A stretch of 33,539 bases of DNA from CAG-791 sp963591995 (lineage in GTDB: Bacteria; Bacillota; Clostridia; Lachnospirales; Lachnospiraceae). The stretch spans positions 1 to 33,539 of the forward strand of contig CAVAUJ010000025.1 of NCBI GenBank assembly GCA_963591995.1, written 5' to 3'. The notes beneath the pieces are model-generated. The model was not told where the DNA came from and made no database searches. It worked only from the letters and a program-made list of their open reading frames with translations. The position numbers and the translations under genes were made by a program. Shown here piece by piece: positions 7,366 to 15,854 of this stretch; position 1 is the first letter of the stretch; each line of letters starts with the position of its first letter.

Positions 7366-9540
7366 ATGGCAGAGAAAGGTCAGTTATCCATCAACAGTGA
7401 GAACATGTTTCCCATCATCAAGAAGTGGCTGTACAGCGACCATGATATTTTCTATCGTGAGCTGATTTCCAACGGCTGCGATGCCATCACCAAGCTGAAA
7501 AAGCTGGAAATGATGGGCGAGTGTGAGCTGCCGGAGAACTGGAAGGCCCGGATCGACGTGGTGCTGGATCCGGAGGCGAAGACCATACAGATCACGGACA
7601 ACGGTCTTGGCATGACGGCGGAGGAAGTGAAGGAATACATCAACAACATTGCCTTCTCCGGCGCGGAAGCCTTCATGAACCGGTACAAGGACAAGGCCAA
7701 CAGCGATCAGATCATCGGACACTTCGGCCTGGGCTTCTATTCCGCCTTCATGGTGGCGGATCTGGTGACCATCGACACCCTGTCCTATCGCGAGGGTGCG
7801 AAGGCGGTCCATTGGGAGTGCGACGGCGGCAGTGAATTCTCCATGGAGGATTCGGACCGCAGTGAGGTCGGCTCCACCATCACCCTGCACCTGTCGGAGG
7901 ATTGCGTGGAATTCGCCAACACCTACCGCGCACGGGAGGTCATCGAGAAATATTGCGGCTTCATGCCCACAGAGATCTACCTGTCGGTGAAGGACACCAA
8001 GGAAACACAGATCATCAAGGAATCGGAGCGCCGCCCCGAGGATGTGGTGATCGAGGTNNNNNNNNNNNNNNNNNNNNNNNNNNNNNNNNNNNNNNNNGAA
8101 GAGGCCGGAAAAGAGGAGACACAGGGCGCGGCGGAGGAAACCGCAGAGAAGGAAACAAAGGAGGAAGAGGCTCCGGCGGAGAAGGAGCTGAAGATCCGAA
8201 AGCGTCCGGAGCTTTTGAACGATCCGGAGCCGCTGTGGGGCAAGAATCCGAAGGACTGCACCGAGGAGGAGTACAAGGCATTCTACCGGAAGCTGTTCAA
8301 TGACTATAAGGAGCCTTTGTTCTGGATTCATCTGAACATGGATTATCCCTTCAATCTGAAGGGCATCCTGTATTTCCCGAAGATCAATCTGGAGTACGAG
8401 TCGGCAGAGGGCGTCATCAAGCTGTACAACAACCAGGTCTTCATCGCCGACAACATCAAGGAGGTCATTCCGGAATTCCTGATGCTGCTCAAGGGCGTCA
8501 TCGACTGCCCGGATCTGCCGCTGAACGTATCCAGAAGTGCATTGCAGAACGACGGCTTTGCACGGAAGATCTCGGATTACATTACCAAGAAGGTGGCGGA
8601 CAAGCTGGCCGGCATGTGCAAAACCGACAAGGAGAACTACGACAAATACTGGGATGACATCAGCCCCTTCATCAAGTACGGATGCCTCAAGGACGGCAAG
8701 TTCTGCGAGAAGATGACGGATTATATCCTCTTCAAGGATCTGGACGGACATTACCTGACCCTGCCGGAGGCCCTCGAGGTCAACAAGATCGATCCCGACG
8801 AGAAAGAAACCGCTGTCGACGAGAACGGCGAGAAGGTGGAAGCCGAGGTGGTGGACGACACCAAGGAGGCCGGGGATGCGGCCGCGGACGGGCAGAAAGA
8901 GGAGAAGGTCAAGGACAAGACCATCTACTATGTGACGGATGAGCAGCAGCAGGGCCAGTACATCCGCATGTTCCGGGAGCATAAGCTGCAGGCCTTCGTG
9001 CTGAGCTCCAACATCGATTCGCCCTTCATTCAGCAGCTGGAGATGAAGAACGAGGGAATTCACTTTGCCAGAATCGACGCCGGCGTGGATGAAGTGCTCA
9101 AGGGACACACCAGCAAAAAGGACGCAAAGGCACTGGAGGAAAAGAGCAAGGAGCTCGAGTCCGTTGTCCGCAAGGCCGTCGGCAATGAGAAGCTGCAGGT
9201 GGTGCTGCAGAATCTCAAGGACAAGGACGTCTCCTCGGTTCTGAAGGTGGATGAGCAGAGCCGCAGAATGCAGGACATGATGAAGATGTATGCGATGAAC
9301 GGCGCAGACCTTGGAATGTTCGGCAGCGAGGGACAGACGCTGATTCTGAATGCGCAGCATCCGCTGGTGAAGCTGGTGATGGAGGATCCGGAGAACGAGA
9401 AGGCCGGAACGATCTGCGCACAGCTGTACGACCTGGCGAAGATCCAGAACGCACCGCTGACCCCGGAGGAGATGACGGCCTTTGTGGCCCGCTCCAACGA
9501 GGTGCTGATGCTCCTGACCGGTGCAGGAAAGACAGAATAA
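7366..9540 (+). CDS. htpG: Molecular chaperone HtpG (Hsp90 family)
   Basis: HtpG is the bacterial Hsp90, an ATP-driven dimeric cytosolic chaperone. The ATP-binding domain shows ELISNGCDAI, DNGLGMT and GHFGLGFYSAFMVAD; the middle domain has FWIHLNMDYPFNLKGILYFP and the ATPase Arg in LNVSRSALQND (Arg390). A dimerisation domain follows. The protein is about 724 aa against 624 in E. coli. The excess is an acidic Glu/Lys/Ala-rich linker between the N and middle domains (about residues 231-275) and a second acidic insert of about 50 residues before KTIYYVTDE (about 474-525). A 40-base run of N (8058-8097) falls in the first linker; the frame is kept if the gap length is true. ATG 7366 has a GCGAGGT ribosome site and is preferred to TTG 7357. 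Control is by the upstream CIRCE. Confidence 0.96.
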   Translation: MAEKGQLSINSENMFPIIKKWLYSDHDIFYRELISNGCDAITKLKKLEMMGECELPENWKARIDVVLDPEAKTIQITDNGLGMTAEEVKEYINNIAFSGAEAFMNRYKDKANSDQIIGHFGLGFYSAFMVADLVTIDTLSYREGAKAVHWECDGGSEFSMEDSDRSEVGSTITLHLSEDCVEFANTYRAREVIEKYCGFMPTEIYLSVKDTKETQIIKESERRPEDVVIEXXXXXXXXXXXXXXEEAGKEETQGAAEETAEKETKEEEAPAEKELKIRKRPELLNDPEPLWGKNPKDCTEEEYKAFYRKLFNDYKEPLFWIHLNMDYPFNLKGILYFPKINLEYESAEGVIKLYNNQVFIADNIKEVIPEFLMLLKGVIDCPDLPLNVSRSALQNDGFARKISDYITKKVADKLAGMCKTDKENYDKYWDDISPFIKYGCLKDGKFCEKMTDYILFKDLDGHYLTLPEALEVNKIDPDEKETAVDENGEKVEAEVVDDTKEAGDAAADGQKEEKVKDKTIYYVTDEQQQGQYIRMFREHKLQAFVLSSNIDSPFIQQLEMKNEGIHFARIDAGVDEVLKGHTSKKDAKALEEKSKELESVVRKAVGNEKLQVVLQNLKDKDVSSVLKVDEQSRRMQDMMKMYAMNGADLGMFGSEGQTLILNAQHPLVKLVMEDPENEKAGTICAQLYDLAKIQNAPLTPEEMTAFVARSNEVLMLLTGAGKTE
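8058..8097. other. 40-base run of N inside htpG
   Basis: The sequence is undetermined or masked here. The run lies at the start of the Glu/Lys-rich linker. It keeps the htpG reading frame, so the true sequence could be a low-complexity acidic stretch of similar length. Its real length is unknown. Confidence 0.95.
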
Positions 9541-9593
9541 GAGCATCCGGCCGCGGAAAAGGAAGAGCGGCCCTGTCAGATGAGGATGCACTG

Positions 9594-9626
9594 AGGTGTC
9601 CGGGCTATGTCCCGGGCACCTTTTTT
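9594..9626 (+). terminator. Rho-independent terminator of htpG
   Basis: AGGTGTCCGGG (9594-9604) pairs with CCCGGGCACCT (9611-9621) with one wobble pair and a 6-base loop, followed by a T-run to 9626. It lies 54 bases after the htpG stop and separates htpG from the next transcription unit. Confidence 0.93.
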
Positions 9627-9627
9627 C

Positions 9628-9636
9628 TGCTATAAT
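9628..9636 (+). promoter_or_regulatory. Extended -10 promoter of the three-gene solenoid/Hsp70-like/TPR unit
   Basis: TGCTATAAT is a perfect extended -10 (TGn plus consensus TATAAT) just after the htpG terminator. The -35 region falls inside the terminator stem and is poor, as expected for an extended -10 promoter. The predicted transcript would start near 9643, right at the hairpin described next. Confidence 0.7.
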
Positions 9637-9643
9637 GTAATAT

Positions 9644-9665
9644 CCGTTCGCCTCAGGGCGAACGG
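9644..9665 (+). other. Perfect hairpin at the predicted 5' end of the mRNA
   Basis: CCGTTCGCC (9644-9652) and GGCGAACGG (9657-9665) form a perfect 9-bp stem with a TCAG loop. The predicted transcription start is at or next to its first base, so the mRNA would begin with a stem-loop, a known way of protecting 5' ends. As DNA it could equally be an operator. The 79 bases from here to the first ATG hold no other feature I can recognise. Confidence 0.55.
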
Positions 9666-9744
9666 GTGCAACAACAGACGGAACGGAAATTACTACATCG
9701 TTTGCCAAAAATCGACGTAGTACGCAGGCGAAGGGGAAAAGGGC

Positions 9745-12700
9745 ATGCTGCAGAGCAGGGAACAGGAGAGAATGAACGGAGAGAAATTTCATATCCGGAA
9801 GGGCTCCCTTACGTTTTCGGCGGATGCGATCCGCGGCGTGCTGCAGCCGGGCGTCGATTACGAGGACTCCTTCACCGTCTACGGGCCGGAGGGGCGCGTG
9901 GCCAACGGTTTTGTGACCTCGTCGGAGCCGGCGGTGAAGCTCCTGAACAGCGAGTTCGCAGGAGCCAGGGAGACGGTTGCATTTACCGTGTGCGCACAGG
10001 CGGCCGAGGAAGAGAGCGGCCGCGATGCGGGAGAGAAGGCATCCATCGAAGGAGAATTCCGTATTCTCTCCGATGCGGGAGAATATCGCATTCCCTATCG
10101 CTTTGTCTGCCGCAGGAGGCTGCCGGACTCAAGCCTCGGACCGGTGCGGAATCTGATCCACTTTTCCAATCTTGCCCGCACCGACTGGCAGGAAGCGGTG
10201 AAGCTCTTCTATCATCCGGACTTTGCAAGGGTATTGGAGAATGCCGCGGCGGATGCGATGGAGGAGAAAAGGTCCGGCGGCGCGGGGACGGGGAAGGACC
10301 GTGACCCGGGGAATGCGCAGAAGGGATATCGCCTGGATACCCTCTACCGCGCTCTTTCCGCGAGGGAGGGAAACGAACACAATGTCGAGGAATTCCTGAT
10401 CGCGGCAGGGGTCAAGGAGCCGGCGCAGTTCCGGGCAGAGCCGGGAGAAATCACACTGGATCTGATGCTGCTGCGGGACGCGCGGGAGAACGGACCGGTG
10501 CGCAGGGCCCTTCGCATCCGCAGGAACGGCTGGGGCTATACGAGGGTATCGGTTGGCCTCTCCGGGGCCTTTCTGTCGGCGGATGTCTGTGAGCTGGGCG
10601 CGGATTCCTTCCATGACGGTGCGGCCGAGCTGGGGATCACCATCGATCCTTCGCTGCTGCACGGCGGCAGGAATTTCGGCAGCGTGGTGCTGACGCCGGC
10701 CTACGGAGAAGCGATCCGGATTCCGGTTGTGGTCTCCTACGGTGTCCGGACAGCGCTGCGCACGGTGCATCGGCGGGAGCAGCAGGAGGTCATCCGCTCC
10801 ATGATGCAGGAATATCTGCTCCTTCGCGGGAGGAAAATGGACGGAAAGACCTTCGCGGAGCACATGGGACATCTGATCCGGCGGCTTCAGGACAGCGACC
10901 GGAGCAACCCCATGACCGCGCTGTACCGGATCCACTACCTGCTCACCATCCACAAGGAGCAGGACGCCGTATGGGAGCTGCAGGCATTGAACCGGCGCCT
11001 GTCCGGGCCGGACGGGGAGGTACCTGTTTTCTCACCGGCGCAATTCGATCTTGAGGATGATCTGGTCTATTCCTACCGCATGTATCTGACGATTCTGTGC
11101 GCCGAGAGCGGCAAGGCCGAGGAATGGAACCGAAAGGATGAGAAAACGACCTACGGCATCACCCGGGAGGTGATCCGGAGCCTGACGCGGAAACACCGGC
11201 AGCATCCGGACAATTTCTGGATCGCCTGGCTGCTCCTGTACGCGGATGCGGAGAAAATGCAGCACCCGCAGGAGGCGGCGCGAATCCTCCGGCAGCAATA
11301 TGAGGCCGGGAGCCGCTCACCGATCTTATACATGGAATATTATCAGCTGCTGCAGAACACGGTGGGTCTTCTGCATGAGCTGAATGATTTTGAACTGCAG
11401 ACCCTGTATTTTGCGGCAAGGCGCGGCCTGATCACGGACGCTGTGCTGCCGCAGATCAATTACCTGGCGCTTCGCCGGAAAACCTACTCGAGGAAGCTCT
11501 GCCGCGTCCTGACCATGTGCTACCGGGAGGAAATGCCGGAGCTCTCAAGGCGCGAGCTTCTCGAGAGCATCTGTACGCTTCTGATCCGCGGCAACATGAC
11601 GGATGCGTCCTGTTTTCCCTGGTATCGGAAGGGCGTTGAGGCGGGGCTGACGATAACCAGACTCCTGGACTATTACATGCTGGCGCTTCCGGAGAATCAC
11701 GAGGGAAGCCTCCCGCAGATGGTGGTGCGGTACTATGCCTATCAGAATTCACTCCCGTGGATGCAGACGGCCTGCCTGTACCGGAACGTTCTGGAGAACC
11801 GGGAGGAATATGCGGAGTTCTACGATGCCTACGTGCAGCAGATGGATCGCTTTACGCTGGAGCAGCTCGGGCAGCGGCGCATCAACCCGGATCTGATCTG
11901 TCTGTACAGCCGCTATCTTTCGGGCAGCCATGTTCTGACGGATGAGGCGGCCGGCGCAGCCGTCCCGATCATCTTTTCGCGCCGGTTGCAGACAAAGGGC
12001 GCGAGGGTCTCCCGCGCAATTGTCGTATACGATCATCTTTTGACCGAGCAATGCTTTCCGTTTGCCGGGGAAGGGACCTTCCTTCCGGTGTACGGGGAAC
12101 AGAATCTGCTGCTCCTGGAGGACGACGGGGGGAACCGGTACATCGAATCGATTCCCTTTACGGTGACACCCCTGATGGATTACCGCCTGCTGACAAAGGC
12201 GCTGGAGCCCTACGAGATCAGCATTCCGGGCTTTGACCTGTACCGGTCGGAGCTCACGGAGGACGCAGGGCAGGGGGGCAGACGCGGAAAAGCCGGTACG
12301 GAAGCGGCATGGCCGGTGACGGAACGCAGCCGGGCGCATTATCTTGCGCTGGTGCGCAGCCCGGAGATTTCGGAGAGCCACCGGTGCCGTCTGCGAAGGC
12401 TCCTGCTGGATTATTATGCGGCGGAAGAGGACTGGGAGAAACGGGAGCAGCTCCTGGAGGAGATACAGCCAGAGGAGCTTCCCGCCGGGCTGAGAAGAGG
12501 CATGGTGAAGGAGCTGGCCGAGGCGGGTCTGAACCGGAAGGCGTATTCGTGGCTGCTGCGCTTTGGCTGCAAAGACGCAGACGGCGAGACGCTTCTGCGG
12601 ATTGTGACGGCGCTTCTGGAGGAGAACGAGGGCGGAGCGGAGTTTTCCGAGATTGCATACCGGGCCTTCCGGCAGGGCAGCTACAACGATGCGCTGCTGA

Positions 12701-13587
12701 ATCAGCTTGCGGTATTCTGGGACGGGCCGACGCAGGATCTGGCGCTGATCCGCCTTGCCATGGAGGGCTTCGGCCTTCCGACGGGCGCGCTCAGCTGCCG
12801 GATGCTCACGCAGCTTCTCTTCACCGGCGAGTACGGAGAGGACCGGAAGGAGCTGCTGGTGGATGCCATGTCCTACGGCATGGATACGGAGCTGCTCACG
12901 GATGTCCTGGCACAAAGCGGGCACTTCTATTACACCGAGGGGCGGGAGATGTCTGCGGAGGAATTCGGATGGATCGGGGAATTCGGAAGACAGGGCATTC
13001 CGCTGCTGGACATCTGCCGGATTGCCTGGCTGCAGAATCGCTCGCTGCAGTCCGGGGAGATTGCCGATAAGGAGCTGGAGATCACGGACCTGTTCCTGAC
13101 CGATCTTCTGGAACGGCACATCGTCTTTCCGTTCTTCCGGCAGTTCATCGGGATTCTGCCGGGGCTGCAGGCCTTTGCGGATGAAACTCTTGTGGAATAC
13201 CGGACCCCGGCGGGGACGGCGCCGGAAGGAAAGGTGCTGTACCACTATGCGATGGAGCGCGGAGGTGTGCGGGATGCCTACGCGGCGAAAGAGATGAAGG
13301 AGATGTACGAGGGCGTATATGTGACCGGCTTCCTTCTCTTTTTCGGTGAGCAGATGCACTATTACATCACCGATGATGCCGCGGAGAAGAACATCGTGGA
13401 GAGCGGGACGGTGGGGCAGGACGCAAGGAATCAGTCTGCCGGAGAGGACCGCTTTGATGCCATCAATGAGATCGCCATGCTGGCGGCAATGGGCAGAGAT
13501 ACCGAGGCCCTTACGAAGCTGGAGCAGTACAGCCGGAAGTCTTATCTGGCCGCGCATCTGTTCCAAAGCGGCACAGAAAGTGTATGA
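9745..13587 (+). CDS. Large Ig-like and helical-repeat protein (DUF5717-like)
   Basis: This 1280-aa protein of unknown function has no signal peptide or membrane segment, so it is probably cytoplasmic. Residues about 10-115 (KGSLTFSADAIRGVLQPG, then alternating strands) and about 230-345 (LRIRRNGWGYTRVSVGLSG through HGGRNFGSVVLTP and IRIPVVVSYG) look like two Ig-like beta sandwiches. Residues about 350-740 are a helical solenoid with TPR/HAT-like spacing. A beta-rich segment follows (about 745-815, RAIVVYDHLLTEQCFP), and a second helical solenoid runs to the end. I recall this layout as the Lachnospiraceae family DUF5717, usually next to DUF5716, but could not check it. ATG 9745 has AAGGGG at normal spacing; ATG 9772 with AGGAG is an alternative. 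The next gene starts 15 bases downstream. Confidence 0.7.
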   Translation: MLQSREQERMNGEKFHIRKGSLTFSADAIRGVLQPGVDYEDSFTVYGPEGRVANGFVTSSEPAVKLLNSEFAGARETVAFTVCAQAAEEESGRDAGEKASIEGEFRILSDAGEYRIPYRFVCRRRLPDSSLGPVRNLIHFSNLARTDWQEAVKLFYHPDFARVLENAAADAMEEKRSGGAGTGKDRDPGNAQKGYRLDTLYRALSAREGNEHNVEEFLIAAGVKEPAQFRAEPGEITLDLMLLRDARENGPVRRALRIRRNGWGYTRVSVGLSGAFLSADVCELGADSFHDGAAELGITIDPSLLHGGRNFGSVVLTPAYGEAIRIPVVVSYGVRTALRTVHRREQQEVIRSMMQEYLLLRGRKMDGKTFAEHMGHLIRRLQDSDRSNPMTALYRIHYLLTIHKEQDAVWELQALNRRLSGPDGEVPVFSPAQFDLEDDLVYSYRMYLTILCAESGKAEEWNRKDEKTTYGITREVIRSLTRKHRQHPDNFWIAWLLLYADAEKMQHPQEAARILRQQYEAGSRSPILYMEYYQLLQNTVGLLHELNDFELQTLYFAARRGLITDAVLPQINYLALRRKTYSRKLCRVLTMCYREEMPELSRRELLESICTLLIRGNMTDASCFPWYRKGVEAGLTITRLLDYYMLALPENHEGSLPQMVVRYYAYQNSLPWMQTACLYRNVLENREEYAEFYDAYVQQMDRFTLEQLGQRRINPDLICLYSRYLSGSHVLTDEAAGAAVPIIFSRRLQTKGARVSRAIVVYDHLLTEQCFPFAGEGTFLPVYGEQNLLLLEDDGGNRYIESIPFTVTPLMDYRLLTKALEPYEISIPGFDLYRSELTEDAGQGGRRGKAGTEAAWPVTERSRAHYLALVRSPEISESHRCRLRRLLLDYYAAEEDWEKREQLLEEIQPEELPAGLRRGMVKELAEAGLNRKAYSWLLRFGCKDADGETLLRIVTALLEENEGGAEFSEIAYRAFRQGSYNDALLNQLAVFWDGPTQDLALIRLAMEGFGLPTGALSCRMLTQLLFTGEYGEDRKELLVDAMSYGMDTELLTDVLAQSGHFYYTEGREMSAEEFGWIGEFGRQGIPLLDICRIAWLQNRSLQSGEIADKELEITDLFLTDLLERHIVFPFFRQFIGILPGLQAFADETLVEYRTPAGTAPEGKVLYHYAMERGGVRDAYAAKEMKEMYEGVYVTGFLLFFGEQMHYYITDDAAEKNIVESGTVGQDARNQSAGEDRFDAINEIAMLAAMGRDTEALTKLEQYSRKSYLAAHLFQSGTESV

Positions 13588-13602
13588 TCGATACGGGAAA
13601 CC

Positions 13603-14907
13603 ATGGGAATGCTGTTTGACAGATCAAATGAGAAAAAGTTCATGATCGGTATCGAGCTTCGGGGAGATACCTGCCAGCTTTCCTATGGATGGGAAAAGGG
13701 CGGCAGGTTCCTGCAGGAGCCGGCCACCTATTCGGAGGTTCCGGATGCGGAGCGCTTCGACCAGCCGATGTCTCTTTGCTGGGTGCCCTCCGCGGGGCAA
13801 TGGTTCCACGGGAGCGAGGCCGCCCTTCATGCGGCCGATCCCGGGTGTGTGTACATTCCGGGGCTGATGGCCCTTGCCATGGAGAATGTGCCGATTCCGG
13901 TCGGAGAGAAAACCTGGGAGGCGAGGGCGCTGCTGGCCCTGTATCTGGGACGGTGCCTCGGCGCGCTTCGCGAGAGGATCAGAGATGCGGCGGCAGATGA
14001 GAAGCTGCCGGTCGAACCGTCGGCGGTCATGTTCACGATGCGGCGGATGGATGCCGGCACCATTGATCTTCTGGAGGACATCCGGCGGCGGATGGATCTG
14101 CGGGCCAAGGTCTGCTATCAGAGCTTTGCGGGAACCTTTTATGACTTCATGCTGAGCCAGGAGGCATCCCTGCGGGAAGGCGCCGCGGCACTTGTGGAGT
14201 ATGAGACGGGCGGGAAGCTGCGGGTGAGCCGTCTGATCTTCAATCCGCATACGAGACCGGTGGTCTCCTGCATGGAAGAGAAGGAATATCCGGGACTTCC
14301 GGGGGAGACGGATGCGGAAAGAGACCGCACCTTCGCCGGGATTCTCAAGGAGGAGCTGGGGGTACAACGCGTCGCGTCGGTTTATCTGACGGGGAACGGC
14401 TTTGCCGGCAACTGGATGAAGCGGTCGGCCGTGCTCCTGTGCCGGGGAAGGCGGGCCTTCGCCGGCGAGAATCTCTTCAGCAAGGGCGCGGTGTACGGCG
14501 CGATGTACCGCCTGGAGCAGCCGCAGGTTCTGAAGGAATACCTCTTTCTGGATCAGAACAAGCTCCGGACCAATGTGCTGATCCGGGCGCTGAACCGCGG
14601 CAGGGAGGATCGGATTCCCGCCGTGGATGCGGGGCGGAACTGGTATGAGGTGCATGAGGAGGTGGAGCTGGTTCTGGATGGGACCGCACAGATTGATTTC
14701 GTGCTGAAGCCCATCATGGGAGGAAAGGAGCTCCCCTACCACATTCGTCTGGACCGGCTGCCGGTGCGGGAGGGACGGATGACGAGAGTCCGGCTCTCGT
14801 TCTCGATGACGGCACCGGACAAGATGCAGGTACGCATGGAGGATCTCGGCTTTGGCGAGATTTTCCCCTCCAGCGGGCTTGTGTGGGAGCAGACGATGAC
14901 GCTGTAG
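13603..14907 (+). CDS. Degenerate Hsp70/actin-like protein (DUF5716-like)
   Basis: This 434-aa protein appears to have an Hsp70/actin (ASKHA) fold with altered nucleotide motifs. GIELRGDTCQLSYG (from Gly16) sits where Hsp70 has the phosphate-1 loop GIDLGTTNS. ALVEYETGGKLRVSRL (about 196-211) aligns with phosphate-2 VFDLGGGTFDVSIL, but Tyr200 replaces the Asp and TGGK replaces GGGT. VYLTGNGF (260-267) resembles the adenosine motif, followed by an ENLFSKGAVYGA block like the NL..KGA.YAA of Hsp70 relatives. The last 120 residues are strand-rich (VELVLDG, MTRVRLSFSM, MQVRMEDLGFG), like an Hsp70 substrate-binding beta domain. Function is unknown; it may bind ATP with weak or no hydrolysis. Spacing in the operon is 15 bases upstream and 55 downstream. 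Confidence 0.68.
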   Translation: MGMLFDRSNEKKFMIGIELRGDTCQLSYGWEKGGRFLQEPATYSEVPDAERFDQPMSLCWVPSAGQWFHGSEAALHAADPGCVYIPGLMALAMENVPIPVGEKTWEARALLALYLGRCLGALRERIRDAAADEKLPVEPSAVMFTMRRMDAGTIDLLEDIRRRMDLRAKVCYQSFAGTFYDFMLSQEASLREGAAALVEYETGGKLRVSRLIFNPHTRPVVSCMEEKEYPGLPGETDAERDRTFAGILKEELGVQRVASVYLTGNGFAGNWMKRSAVLLCRGRRAFAGENLFSKGAVYGAMYRLEQPQVLKEYLFLDQNKLRTNVLIRALNRGREDRIPAVDAGRNWYEVHEEVELVLDGTAQIDFVLKPIMGGKELPYHIRLDRLPVREGRMTRVRLSFSMTAPDKMQVRMEDLGFGEIFPSSGLVWEQTMTL

Positions 14908-14962
14908 GAGGAGTCCGTCCTTCGGCGGCCGATGCATCGCATGCATTTTGGAAGGCGGCGAT

Positions 14963-15802
14963 ATGGCGAGAGTAATCCTTGGGACGGGGCGGCTGGCAGG
15001 TCATCCCTACCGAATCGGGAAAATTGAACGGAATGTCTATTCCATGGAGGAGCTGTGCTACTCGCTGGAGCAAAGCGCACAGATTCTGGATACGGAAATC
15101 CTGGATCCGAAGCTGACCGACTGGATTGAAGAGGAGTGCGGACTTCCGGAGCTGGCGGAACTCCTGCGTCCCTATCTGGGGAAGGAGCGGCAGCTCTCGG
15201 CCTTTGTTGCCGTCATCCTGCATTACGTGGGCTTTGTGTCGGAGGAGAAGGAAGAGCAGACAAGGGAAATCGTTTCCGCCGGGCAGGGACTGGAGCCCTT
15301 CCGCAAGAAGCTGGCGCGGGCCGTCTATCTGCAGGAGAACGCACAGCCCTACGAGGCATTGGAGGAGTACCGGCAGCTGCTCGAGGAGCTGCCGGAGCCG
15401 GAACGGCGCATCCGTGCCAGAGTGTACGAGGACATGGGGAGAATTTATGCGGGACAGTTCCGCTTCCGGGCGGCAGCGGAGAGCTTTCAGAAGGCCTATG
15501 CGCTGACAAAGAGCAGCGAGGTTTACCTGGATTATCTCTCCAGCGTACGGCTGGGGCTCTCCGGCTCGGAATATCTCTCGTTCATCGCCGAGCATCCGGA
15601 GAGCTACGAGGCATCGCTGGAGCTGGAAAAGCGCGTGGAGAAGCTGAACGCAGAGTTCGATGTCTCCGAGCGAAAGCTCGCGCTCGATTCGCTCCGGCAA
15701 TACCAGAGCGAGGGAAGGAGCACGAGCTACGAGGTGGCGCTGCACCAGACCATTCAGCGGCTCAAGGAGGAATACCGCAGCACCAAGGCAGCAACGGTGT
15801 AG
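14963..15802 (+). CDS. TPR-like helical protein, third gene of the solenoid/Hsp70-like unit
   Basis: This 279-aa, almost wholly helical cytosolic protein has an N-terminal module (YRIGKIERNVYSMEELCYSLEQ to about residue 100) typical of the gene neighbourhood but of unknown role. Two TPR-like repeats follow at about residues 116-194 (ARAVYLQENAQPYEALEEYRQLL, then YEDMGRIYAGQFRFRAAAESFQKAYALT), and a long charged helix closes the protein (EKRVEKLNAEFDVSERKLALD). TPRs usually bind peptides or partner proteins, so it could be an adaptor for the Hsp70-like protein. The ORF can be extended to TTG 14948, but ATG 14963 has GGAAGGCGG at good spacing. No terminator with a clear U-tract follows before purB. 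Confidence 0.7.
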   Translation: MARVILGTGRLAGHPYRIGKIERNVYSMEELCYSLEQSAQILDTEILDPKLTDWIEEECGLPELAELLRPYLGKERQLSAFVAVILHYVGFVSEEKEEQTREIVSAGQGLEPFRKKLARAVYLQENAQPYEALEEYRQLLEELPEPERRIRARVYEDMGRIYAGQFRFRAAAESFQKAYALTKSSEVYLDYLSSVRLGLSGSEYLSFIAEHPESYEASLELEKRVEKLNAEFDVSERKLALDSLRQYQSEGRSTSYEVALHQTIQRLKEEYRSTKAATV

Positions 15803-15854
15803 GCCCTGCATGGGGCGGGCCTCCCGGGGGATATGGCAATACCAAGGCAGCAAC
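15782..15854. repeat. 14-bp direct repeat flanking the end of the TPR gene
   Basis: ACCAAGGCAGCAAC occurs at 15782-15795, covering the last sense codons of the TPR gene, and again at 15841-15854, 59 bases later. Each copy is followed by a TAGG within a few bases. It may be a local duplication of the gene end. The rest of 15803-15975 holds no gene; I see no convincing terminator or promoter. Confidence 0.7.

Noticed and set aside
14932..14946. ATGCAT-CGC-ATGCAT followed by TTTT between the Hsp70-like and TPR genes, a possible attenuator
   Set aside because: The loop is only 3 bases and the stem short and partly self-complementary; it is too weak to call.
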